Shown here: one piece after another, positions 9,495-16,264 of the stretch | How the letters are laid out: each line of letters begins with the position of its first letter | Numbering within the stretch: position 1 is the first letter of the stretch | NCBI GenBank assembly: GCA_016932575.1 | Contig: JAFGCO010000065.1 | Coordinates: forward strand, 87,836 to 151,835 | Origin: a bacterium | GTDB taxonomy: Bacteria > Zhuqueibacterota > QNDG01 > JAFGCO01 | Direction: 5' to 3' | Length of the DNA: 64,000 bases | Notes under the pieces: generated by a model | The model's database searches: none | The model's input: the letters and a program-made list of their open reading frames with translations, nothing else | What the model was told of the DNA's origin: nothing | Translations under genes and position numbers: made by a program

Positions 9495-9807
9495 CTTTTC
9501 CTCCTTAATTTTTTTATATACTAGTGCGTATATTCAGATAGTTATTTTTCGGTTCAACGAATGATAGGGACGCCGGGAGAAAATTGCCATCGGGATAATC
9601 CTGAAAAGATCGGGTGGTTTTCCTGACATGAGAGTCAATATCGTAGTTGGAGAATATATATAGAAAATAGCGAAATATTCGAATTTGTCCCGTTGATACG
9701 ACAGCAACCGGGTGAATTCCGGGCGGGGATTCCCGATTCCCCGTAAAGCGGGAATGTCCAGAGTCACGTGATGGAAACGGCATGTTTTGAATCGGGCATT
9801 CGGACAA
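9495..9807. other. Intergenic region upstream of superoxide reductase
   Basis: 313 bases. It holds operator C and its -10 box. Near 9729-9752 there is a short inverted repeat (ATTCCCG ... CGGGAAT), possibly the terminator of the hemerythrin gene, though it lacks a T-run. Open frames here show no family signal and are not called. Confidence 0.5.
9588..9606 (-). promoter_or_regulatory. Operator C upstream of superoxide reductase
   Basis: On the minus strand TTTCAGG-N5-CCCGATG. A -10-like TATCAT lies at 9561-9566, exactly 22 nt beyond the repeat. The leader to the ATG at 9494 would be about 60 nt. This links oxygen or superoxide defence to the shared regulon. Confidence 0.7.
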
Positions 9808-10335
9808 TCATTGAAACTGTTCGAGAACCTGTTTGTATTTTTCGTGAATCATGGCTTGATCAAACCGGCGGAATTCTTCAAGCATGCTCTCCAATTCATC
9901 TCCGCTGAAGTACTTTTCGGAATCAGGAAAAAATAATTTATCCTCTTTTTCAATATGCTTTGGATAAAAACAGGTCAGATCAGTCAGTTTTTCCATGATG
10001 ATATTCAATGTATCATGGCCTTTCACATAATTCTCTTTGGCCTCCATCAGCTCGGCTATGATTTTCCGCCCGTATTTGTGTTCGTCGATCAGGTCATTCA
10101 TGATATTCTGATCGCTTTCGGAAAGTTTCTTTCCGGCGCAATCCCGGAACAGGATATCCTCCTCTTTGCCGTGATGTGTCTGGTCCGCATACATCCGGAT
10201 AAAATCGACGGCTGTGTCAATAAAACGGGGATCCGCTTTATGACTTGTCTTGATTTCCTGCACTTTTTGTCTGATCACCCCGATCATTTTTTCGATCAGC
10301 CGGTGCTCCTTCATCAGCATTCCTCTCGGTTTCAT
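9808..10335 (-). CDS. Hemerythrin-like domain protein
   Basis: 175 residues of a hemerythrin HHE-type four-helix bundle. Iron-ligand candidates are in KEHRLIE near the N-terminus, TTHHGKEED-like HHGKEEDILF, DEHKYGR and YPKHIEKEDKLFFP. Such proteins bind a di-iron centre and act in oxygen or NO sensing, or in iron-sulfur protection. The ATG at 10335 has AAAGGAG 8 nt upstream and is followed directly by the conserved MLMKEHRLIE. The upstream gene overlaps it by almost 100 nt, which is unusual (see 10238). A role next to superoxide reductase in handling oxygen is plausible but inferred. Confidence 0.85.
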   Translation of the reverse strand: MKPRGMLMKEHRLIEKMIGVIRQKVQEIKTSHKADPRFIDTAVDFIRMYADQTHHGKEEDILFRDCAGKKLSESDQNIMNDLIDEHKYGRKIIAELMEAKENYVKGHDTLNIIMEKLTDLTCFYPKHIEKEDKLFFPDSEKYFSGDELESMLEEFRRFDQAMIHEKYKQVLEQFQ

Positions 10336-10672
10336 GGTCCTGACTCCTTTCCGAGGCATTCTTTCTCTGCTTTTTTTCCGGTTTTTGATTTGTTGAATCC
10401 GAATTGCCAAGCAACTCACGCATGCGTTCCCAGTTCAGTGACTCTGTAAATTTGGGCAATACATGCAATAAAAACTGCAGTTTCTGCCGGTCCGTCAAAT
10501 TTTCAAACAATCCAGACATGAGTTTATCCAGAAGCTGCAATGTTTCCTGAAATTCCATTTCATTGAGCATGCGGTCAATCAAGCGTTCGAATAAAGCCTC
10601 TTTTTCCTCTTCGTCCATAATAGCCACGGAATGCTCAATAACAGGCCGCATCAGTTTTTTAAAAAGACTCAT
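10238..10672 (-). CDS. Hypothetical helical protein overlapping hemerythrin gene
   Basis: 144 residues as read. I do not recognise the family. Residues 1-90 look like a genuine helical domain (KKLMRPVIEH, FERLIDRMLNEMEF, LLDKLMSGLFENL, LLHVLPKFTESLNWERM). The last 55 residues are low-complexity, charged, and lie entirely within the hemerythrin gene in another frame. If one base were gained or lost in the A7 run near 10367-10373, the frame would instead end at a TGA overlapping the hemerythrin ATG as ATGA. That is the normal arrangement for coupled genes. The C-terminus as read is therefore doubtful. Confidence 0.6.
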   Translation of the reverse strand: MSLFKKLMRPVIEHSVAIMDEEEKEALFERLIDRMLNEMEFQETLQLLDKLMSGLFENLTDRQKLQFLLHVLPKFTESLNWERMRELLGNSDSTNQKPEKKQRKNASERSQDHETERNADEGAPADRKNDRGDQTKSAGNQDKS

Positions 10673-10751
10673 AAAAAAACCTCATTAAAAGTCACTTTAT
10701 CATGTCATCAAAAATATCCTGCCGTGTCAAAACGATATAATATGCTCATTA

Positions 10752-10849
10752 CATGTCATTTTGAGTGAAGCGAGAAATCTTTAAAATTGATTATATTAAA
10801 AAAGCTTTTAAGATTTATCATCCGCTTCAGGCGGATTCGAAATGACATG
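10752..10849. repeat. 98-bp imperfect inverted repeat (MITE/REP-like)
   Basis: CATGTCATTT at the left end is matched by AATGACATG at the right. The arms continue imperfectly inward (GAAGCG, AAATCTT, AAAAG), with an internal CCGCTTCAGGCGG hairpin. It sits between the hypothetical gene and osmC and encodes nothing. The layout resembles dispersed miniature palindromic elements. A second, weaker TGTCATTGAGAAAT-like piece occurs at the very end of the window. Confidence 0.55.
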
Positions 10850-10882
10850 CTAAAATTCAGCCAGTAGATTCATACGAATCAA

Positions 10883-11317
10883 TTACTCTCCGCTCTGAAG
10901 ATCCGTTTTGAGTCTGATCTCCACCCCTGCCAGGGCTCTGGATACCGGACAGGCGGATTTTGCCTGTTCGGCAATTTTGTTGAACGTATCCGAATTCACA
11001 TCCGGCACTTCGGCCCGCGTGTTCAATGTAATTGTGGAAATGGAAAATCCCTCTTCTGTTTTATCCAACTGCACCTCGGCTTCCGTTTTGATGGACAGCG
11101 GCTTATAACCCTGTTGATCCAGTTCATGGGCCAGCGCCATGGAAAAACAGCCGGCATGGGCCGCGCCGATCAGTTCTTCCGGGTTGGTTCCCTGAACCTT
11201 TTCAAAACGGGACCCGAATGAATAGGCGCCTTCGAAATAACCGCTCCCCAGTTTCATTTGTCCTTTTCCTTCTTTCAAATTGCCCTGCCATTCGGCTGAT
11301 GATTTGCGAACAGGCAT
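10883..11317 (-). CDS. OsmC/Ohr family peroxiredoxin-like protein
   Basis: 144 residues, the size of OsmC proteins, which reduce organic hydroperoxides using two cysteines. The first reactive Cys is in AHAGCFSMAL and the second in KSACPVSRAL. The start SSAEWQGNLKEGKG is typical of the OsmC rather than the Ohr branch. The ATG at 11317 has AAAGGAG 6 nt upstream; longer frames from 11392 have no support. It lies 19 nt after the PfpI-like gene and is probably co-transcribed with it. Confidence 0.9.
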   Translation of the reverse strand: MPVRKSSAEWQGNLKEGKGQMKLGSGYFEGAYSFGSRFEKVQGTNPEELIGAAHAGCFSMALAHELDQQGYKPLSIKTEAEVQLDKTEEGFSISTITLNTRAEVPDVNSDTFNKIAEQAKSACPVSRALAGVEIRLKTDLQSGE

Positions 11318-11336
11318 AAAATGCTCCTTTCTTAAC

Positions 11337-11846
11337 TTAAGGATTTTGAGATAAAAATTTGAGTATCTCCCGGCAGAATACAGGCAGATCATACGGATTT
11401 CTCGAAGTGATCAGATTGCCGTCGACCACCACCTCCTGATCCAGATATTCGACGCCCGCGTTGATCATATCGTCTTTGACGGCCATAAAGGAAGTGGCTT
11501 TTCTGCCGTTTAAAATGCCGGCGGAAACCGGCACCCAACCACCGTGACAGATGGCCGCAACAAGTTTACCGGATTCAAATAAATCTTTAACAAATAAATT
11601 CACTTCTTTGTATCTGCGCAAGTGATCGGGTGCATATCCTCCGGGAATCACGACTCCGTCAAACTTTTCCGGATTGGCCTTCTGGATCGGAAGCTCTTCA
11701 CGGGCCGGATACCCTTCCTTGCTCTGGTACTCATTCTTCCCGGTTCCCACCAATACAGTCTCAATGCCGGCTTCCCGTAGCCGCAGATAAGGATACCACA
11801 CCTCGAGCACCTGATAATGATTTTCCAGCAGTACAGCGATTTTCAT
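11337..11846 (-). CDS. DJ-1/PfpI family protein (protease/deglycase-like)
   Basis: 169 residues of the class I glutamine amidotransferase-like PfpI family. The nucleophile elbow is AAICHGGW with the catalytic Cys; a Glu near residue 14 (NHYQVLEVWYP) and VVIPGGYAPDHLR are family features. Members act as stress-induced chaperones, deglycases or proteases; which one cannot be told here. The ATG at 11846 is chosen because GAGGAG lies about 10 nt upstream. The ribosome site lies just past the premature stop of a pfkB remnant, so the gene may have inherited that promoter. Confidence 0.88.
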   Translation of the reverse strand: MKIAVLLENHYQVLEVWYPYLRLREAGIETVLVGTGKNEYQSKEGYPAREELPIQKANPEKFDGVVIPGGYAPDHLRRYKEVNLFVKDLFESGKLVAAICHGGWVPVSAGILNGRKATSFMAVKDDMINAGVEYLDQEVVVDGNLITSRNPYDLPVFCREILKFLSQNP

Positions 11847-11867
11847 TTTGAATCGTCTCCTCATTTT

Positions 11868-12170
11868 TTACTGGACAATGGTAAAGCTCTGCCTGGTGCT
11901 GCTACGAATGGCCACAGGATCGTGTTCAAATCCCCTCCTTTTCCAGCATTTGCTCCAGCATCCGGCTGGTGGGTGCTCCCGAAGGATAGACTGCCCGGCT
12001 TTTTCCGCCTAACCGGTGAATCGCTCTGGAAACATTGATCCCGCCTCCGCCTGGATCATATCTCAGAGCATGGCAGTGTAGTTTGCGTTCAGCGGCTACA
12101 TTTTCAATGGATGTGATGATGTCAATCGCCGGATTCATGGTCAGGGTAAAACCATTTTCATAGAATTTTC
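11868..12170 (-). pseudogene. pfkB (phosphofructokinase-2/1-phosphofructokinase) N-terminal remnant
   Basis: About the first third of a PfkB-family sugar kinase is left. TLTMNPAIDI, PGGGGINVSRAIHRLGG and YPSGAPTSRMLEQMLEKEGI are clear. The next residues of the family (EHDPVAIRSSTRQSFTIVQ) lie in another frame after one extra base in the ATTTGA tract. The frame then stops at TAA (11868) and the catalytic C-terminal two thirds, including the GAGD motif, are absent. At the 5' end MVL and TLTMNP also lie in different frames. Two shifts plus a large deletion mean this is not a working gene. In Mycobacterium a pfkB belongs to the DosR regulon, which gives the remnant some interest. Confidence 0.75.
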
Positions 12171-12175
12171 CATTT

Positions 12176-12970
12176 CTATTGTTTTCTTTTCTCTTCGTAT
12201 TCCTTTTCCTGTTTATCCTGCTGAACCATACGGTTCTTTTGTTCACTGACAGCCTGCTCATGTTCCACATCACCAAGCCCCCCTTTTCTCCGGCGGTCCA
12301 GTTCTTTAAGATCACCGGCACGACCGTATAAAATCAGCCGGTCTCCTTCAAACATCTTCGTGCCTCCCTTGGGAACTCCCACATACTTCCCGTCGCTTCG
12401 GAGTATACCCAATATATTCACACCCTCTTTTCTCAGCTGGCAGTCATTTAAGTGCTTATCCACCATCCAGTCCTCTCTATTCAAATGCATTTGCATGACT
12501 GTATATCCGTCGGACAATTTCAACAGTCCGGCATAGTCCCGCAAATCGATATCCGCCCATCTCCGCAAACCGTGCTTGATCAGAAAATTTACTGCCGTGT
12601 TCACAACAGACAGACGACTGAGAAAAAGCAGAGCGAGTATACTGCCGGCTAATATAATCAGCCGCCGATAGAGTGTTTCATCCGGCGCGCTTCCCATAAA
12701 AGAAAGGATAAGTGATAAAATAATGGAAATCAATCCGGCACTTCGAATGACCATCAGGATCATAATAATGTTTCGCCGGACGGGATGATCGACCACGGTT
12801 TCTGCTTCCCTGGTGGTAAATCCCGTTCCTGTAAAGGCGGAACGCGCCTGAAACCTGGCTGCGTCTTCCGACAATCCGGTACTGGTCAACGCAATCGTGG
12901 CCAGCCGCGTAATCAACATAGACAGGGCTAAAATGGTGATCAATGCGATAATGCCGATAAGGCCAATCAT
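12176..12970 (-). CDS. Membrane protein with TrkA-C (RCK_C) domain
   Basis: 264 residues. Three hydrophobic segments (about 3-25, 72-93 and 105-122) flank the conserved loop ARFQARSAFTGTGFTTREAE, a signature shared by a family of TrkA-C membrane proteins. Residues about 165-225 form the TrkA-C regulatory domain (LRKEGVNILGILRSDGKYVGVPKGGTKMFEGDRLILYG), which usually binds nucleotides in potassium transport. The C-terminal tail is rich in Lys, Glu and Gln and probably coiled-coil. AGGAG lies 9 nt before the ATG. Function is likely ion transport or its control. Confidence 0.8.
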   Translation of the reverse strand: MIGLIGIIALITILALSMLITRLATIALTSTGLSEDAARFQARSAFTGTGFTTREAETVVDHPVRRNIIMILMVIRSAGLISIILSLILSFMGSAPDETLYRRLIILAGSILALLFLSRLSVVNTAVNFLIKHGLRRWADIDLRDYAGLLKLSDGYTVMQMHLNREDWMVDKHLNDCQLRKEGVNILGILRSDGKYVGVPKGGTKMFEGDRLILYGRAGDLKELDRRRKGGLGDVEHEQAVSEQKNRMVQQDKQEKEYEEKRKQ

Positions 12971-13034
12971 CTCTGCTCAACTCCTATCATCACGGATTAA
13001 AATATAATGAATGAAATCTGTTAAATTCCGAATT

Positions 13035-13616
13035 TTACGATGAACGGTACTCCGTGACTGTCACTTCAAAATCAGGATCGTTACGGTACTTCTTCAACCG
13101 CAATGCCATTACTATCTGTAAAATTCCGAAAAGAATCAGAAACAAACCGAGTATCCAGATCAGAGATACGGCGCCAACCCGTGGATTGAAAAAAAGAACA
13201 ATACTCAATAAAATCGAGACGATCCCTGTCAGTATCATCAGCCATTCTCCGGACAGCATATGACGACGCATTTGAATCCCTGAAAGAATTTCAAGCAGAC
13301 CCGTGATGAGTGCCCAGAAAGCAAACAGGTAAACCAATATCAACGCGGTCATACCGGGCCAAATCAGAGCAAATAATCCCAATATTAATCCCAGGAATCC
13401 TTCAACAAAGAATACTCTCCACTGTTTCGCAACGCTCCGGTGAAGAAAAGCAAGCGTTCCGGTAACCAAGCCATCCAACAGCAGGTATACAACAAAAAAA
13501 ATCAGTACAACATTGAATGTCTCTATAGGCCGTGCCAATGCGAGTGCGCCAATAATCAGGGCAATTAAACCGCGCAACAGTGAAACCCACCATTTTTCTG
13601 TATAGACATAAATCAT
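13035..13616 (-). CDS. HdeD family (DUF308) membrane protein
   Basis: 193 residues with six hydrophobic helices arranged as repeated DUF308 units (LIALIIGALALARP, GLILGLFALIWPGMTALIL, LTGIVSILLSIVLFFNP). This matches HdeD, a membrane protein linked with acid resistance in Escherichia coli; elsewhere its role is not established. The ATG has AAAGGA 9 nt upstream, and it overlaps the last codon of the truncated sodC frame by 4 nt (ATGA). Ribosome site and start therefore lie inside the sodC remnant. Confidence 0.88.
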   Translation of the reverse strand: MIYVYTEKWWVSLLRGLIALIIGALALARPIETFNVVLIFFVVYLLLDGLVTGTLAFLHRSVAKQWRVFFVEGFLGLILGLFALIWPGMTALILVYLFAFWALITGLLEILSGIQMRRHMLSGEWLMILTGIVSILLSIVLFFNPRVGAVSLIWILGLFLILFGILQIVMALRLKKYRNDPDFEVTVTEYRSS

Positions 13617-13876
13617 AGCATGGCATCCTTTCCATTTTGTTTATGAATATGAAATCCGTGTTTGCCCGGAGTCAATTTATATACATCAGCTTCGATACGT
13701 ATCAATCCACCACCCTGATCGTAAAACAGAACCGTTCCCTGAACATTGCTGTTCCTGGCAGGTTCAAGCCGGGCAATTGCCATGGTCACGCCGGCTTCCG
13801 GCATTTTAATCTTTGCACACGTCAGGAAACTGAAAGCAATGATTAAAACTCCCCAGATATATTGTTTTTTCATCAT
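13613..13876 (-). pseudogene. Cu/Zn superoxide dismutase, truncated N-terminal fragment
   Basis: 87 residues with an intact start (AAGGAGG 3-5 nt before ATGATG) and a lipoprotein signal (hydrophobic stretch, then LTC). The body reads like SodC up to the copper motif PGKHGFHIH, which supplies two His ligands. Nine residues later it ends. The remaining Cu/Zn ligands, the disulfide cysteines and the second half of the barrel are missing, so it cannot form a dismutase. Downstream is the intact HdeD gene, whose start overlaps the stop. Deletion of the 3' half is the simplest reading. Confidence 0.75.
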
Positions 13877-13930
13877 GTTCCTCCTTTTATCAAGTCAAGT
13901 ATAACAATGATGGATAAAAAAATAATCCAA

Positions 13931-13970
13931 GAGAATCCCCGGCAGCTTTTTGCATTTCCCAGGGATTCTC
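13931..13970 (-). terminator. Possible terminator of the BON gene
   Basis: GAGAATCCC at the left pairs with GGGATTCTC at the right, giving a 9-bp stem around a loop of about 22 nt. On the minus strand it follows the BON gene at 14094, and a run rich in T (TTATTTTTTT) comes about 8 nt later. It separates the hsp20-BON unit from the sodC/hdeD unit. Confidence 0.5.
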
Positions 13971-14093
13971 ATGGTCACTGAACATTTCATCCACTAACAT
14001 CCATCTGTTTTTGTTAAGAACATTCCCTGAACTGAACTTATTTTAAAACATGGGTTTGCGTTCATGTACACAATCCCTGCGTTGTCTGTCCTG

Positions 14094-15605
14094 TTACATT
14101 CCATAATAAGGGTAAAAACCAGGATTATAGTATTTCCATTCGTAAAGACCTCCGTTGGACGGCCCCCACGCAACCTCCATATTGTCTATAACGGACCGGG
14201 CGCCGCCCTGAAATGCATTGTCAATGGCCGCTTCCGCTTCATAGGGAGAATCCACTGTACCGCTCAATGTGGCCATTCCGTTTTCAACCTCAACCTCAAT
14301 ATTATCATTCACCAGAAGACTCCAGAAAAACTGATCTTCAATATCTTCTTCGATTTCTGAATCGGTCTTGAATGTCCATGCATCTTCCACAATAATATCA
14401 TTATCCATGGACACTACGCCGGGTTGTGCTGCTGCGATCGCTTCTGCTTTTTCTTTCTCAAAATCAAATTCGACGCGGCCGTTCAAAAATGCCTTGCCTT
14501 TGATCACTATCGCATCCAGTTCATAAGCTTCAACAACCGGATCCGTCAGGAATGCCTGTTCAATATTTGCTTCCACGGTTTCATCCAGATAGCTCTGACC
14601 GGGTCTGACTTTCAGATAATTTTTCACACGCCAGACACCGACCGTATTGGCAGCATCCTTTTCTGCGGCCCGTTTGGCACTGAGATTATCCACGACTCCG
14701 GTTAACGTCACAATACCGTTATTCACGTCAATTTCAGGTTCAAATGAATAGATCCTTGGATCATAAAGCAGGGCATCCCGCAAGGCCTTTTCGATCTCCT
14801 GATCACTTACATGGGGATATTGGGTTGATTTTTTCATGGAATCTTTTGCCCACCATTCCACCTTGAGTGCACCATCATTAACTGAATGGACACCATAAGT
14901 CCACGCGCCTGTACGGGCTCTGTGCTTCTCAGCAGCACTGCCGACGGTTCCTGATAATTCAACGATTCCATTTTCAACTTCAACATCAATCAGATGGTGG
15001 TCCACCCAGATATCATAGGCCAGAGATTGTTCTATTTCTTTTTGGATGTCAAAATCCGACCGGCTTTTAGGATAGTCGATTCCGATTTCATTTTTCAGGC
15101 CGGTTACGCCCCTGACGCCTTTGGCGACTTTGGCTGCCAGTTCTTTCTCGGCCCAGGATTGAACCGTTCCGGTCAATGTCGTGAATCCATCTTTGTTGAC
15201 TTTAACCTGAACATCAAAAGATTCCGTCGCCGGATCCAGCAACAGTGCATGCTCGATATCCCGGCGAATTTTATTCGCTTCTCTGTCTTTTCTGGGAGAT
15301 ACTCTGATCATATCAACGACTGCACGTACACCCTTGACTGATTCGGCTATCTGAATCGCACGATCTTTAGCCAGAATATGGTCGACCTGCCCTTTCATAG
15401 TGACGATTCCATCTTTTATGGTCAGGTCGATTTTATTGGGAACCACCATATCATCAACCAGAAATTCGGTTTCGATAGCATTGATAATATGTATAGGTTC
15501 AAGCGTTTTCTCATCCACGCCGAACAGAGGCGCTGTCATTAGAAAGCTCATCATCAGGGTTATACATATAAATCCGCTTAAATATCTCGATTTTCTTTGA
15601 TACAT
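14094..15605 (-). CDS. Secreted protein with six BON domains
   Basis: 503 residues from the ATG at 15605 (GGAGG upstream). A signal peptide spans about residues 1-32 (GFICITLMMSFLMTAPLFG). Six BON domains follow at about 65-residue intervals, each with the GIVTLTGTV-type core, e.g. KDGIVTMKGQVD, NKDGFTTLTGTV, ENGIVELSGTV, NNGIVTLTGVV, IKGKAFLNGRV and ENGMATLSGTV. BON domains of the OsmY kind associate with phospholipid and help envelope proteins under osmotic or heat stress. The gene lies 59 nt after hsp20, so both probably share operator D. The glycine/tyrosine-rich end (YNPGFYPYYGM) is unusual. Confidence 0.88.
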   Translation of the reverse strand: MYQRKSRYLSGFICITLMMSFLMTAPLFGVDEKTLEPIHIINAIETEFLVDDMVVPNKIDLTIKDGIVTMKGQVDHILAKDRAIQIAESVKGVRAVVDMIRVSPRKDREANKIRRDIEHALLLDPATESFDVQVKVNKDGFTTLTGTVQSWAEKELAAKVAKGVRGVTGLKNEIGIDYPKSRSDFDIQKEIEQSLAYDIWVDHHLIDVEVENGIVELSGTVGSAAEKHRARTGAWTYGVHSVNDGALKVEWWAKDSMKKSTQYPHVSDQEIEKALRDALLYDPRIYSFEPEIDVNNGIVTLTGVVDNLSAKRAAEKDAANTVGVWRVKNYLKVRPGQSYLDETVEANIEQAFLTDPVVEAYELDAIVIKGKAFLNGRVEFDFEKEKAEAIAAAQPGVVSMDNDIIVEDAWTFKTDSEIEEDIEDQFFWSLLVNDNIEVEVENGMATLSGTVDSPYEAEAAIDNAFQGGARSVIDNMEVAWGPSNGGLYEWKYYNPGFYPYYGM

Positions 15606-15664
15606 GTTTTCCACCTCCAGTTTTTGTTGGTTATTCATGTCTTATTAAAATTAACGGCATTACG

Positions 15665-16093
15665 CTACTTGATTTCAATGTGTTTTACCTTGGAAGCTTT
15701 TGTTTTTGGCAGGGTCATAAACAGCACTCCGTCTTTCAGATTTGCATTCACATTGTCGGCGTCCACAGAAGCCGGCAGCCTGAAATGACGTTCCACCCGC
15801 GAATAACGGCGTTCTGTCAGATGTTCCTTGCCTTTCTTCTCCTGTTCCTTTCTTTCTGCATGAATGTGGAGTGCATCGTCTTCCACATCCACTTGAATGT
15901 CCTCTTTCTGAAATCCGGGCATTTCCGCTTCTACCTCGACATTGCCATCCTTTTCCCGAATATCCACCGGGTATCCCGTAATTCCTGTTCTTTCAGGAAA
16001 AATCCGGTTGAGCCATCGATCCCAGTCATAATCATATTTTGTCAATTCCAGAGGATCATTCCAATCACGAAATCTTCGTATCATCGGTAACAT
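15665..16093 (-). CDS. hsp20: Hsp20/alpha-crystallin small heat shock protein
   Basis: 142 residues. The alpha-crystallin domain spans about 40-140: PVDIREKDGNVEVEAEMPGFQKEDIQVDV-type strands, RRYSRVERHFRLPASVDADNVNANLKDGVL with the GVL signature, and a final KHIEIK in place of the IXI tail. It is an ATP-independent holdase chaperone. AGGAGG lies 7 nt before the ATG. Operator D and a TATTTA box give a strong candidate promoter about 100 nt upstream. HspX of Mycobacterium is the best known member under dormancy control. Confidence 0.95.
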   Translation of the reverse strand: MLPMIRRFRDWNDPLELTKYDYDWDRWLNRIFPERTGITGYPVDIREKDGNVEVEAEMPGFQKEDIQVDVEDDALHIHAERKEQEKKGKEHLTERRYSRVERHFRLPASVDADNVNANLKDGVLFMTLPKTKASKVKHIEIK

Positions 16094-16190
16094 GATAAAC
16101 CTCCTTTCCTGCTTAAATTGAGATACCTGTTTAATAAATCATTTATTTATGTCTTTCACTTTATAAATAAAGAAAAAGGGATGCAGAATC

Positions 16191-16209
16191 AATCAGGCAA
16201 ATCCTGAAA
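16191..16209 (-). promoter_or_regulatory. Operator D upstream of hsp20
   Basis: On the minus strand TTTCAGG-N5-CCTGATT (6 of 7 arm positions paired), followed by a -10-like TATTTATAA beginning at 16169, 22 nt away. A further TCCTGA half-site lies at 16222-16227 and may hold a second dimer. Confidence 0.72.
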
Positions 16210-16264
16210 AATATGAGAGTTAATCCTGAAAATTGAGGCTGGAGTGTCTTAAATATTAACTGCT

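Noticed and set aside
9514-9807. A 97-residue minus-strand open frame upstream of superoxide reductase
   Set aside because: No ribosome site, no family pattern, arginine/serine-rich chance-like composition, and it covers operator C and its -10 box.
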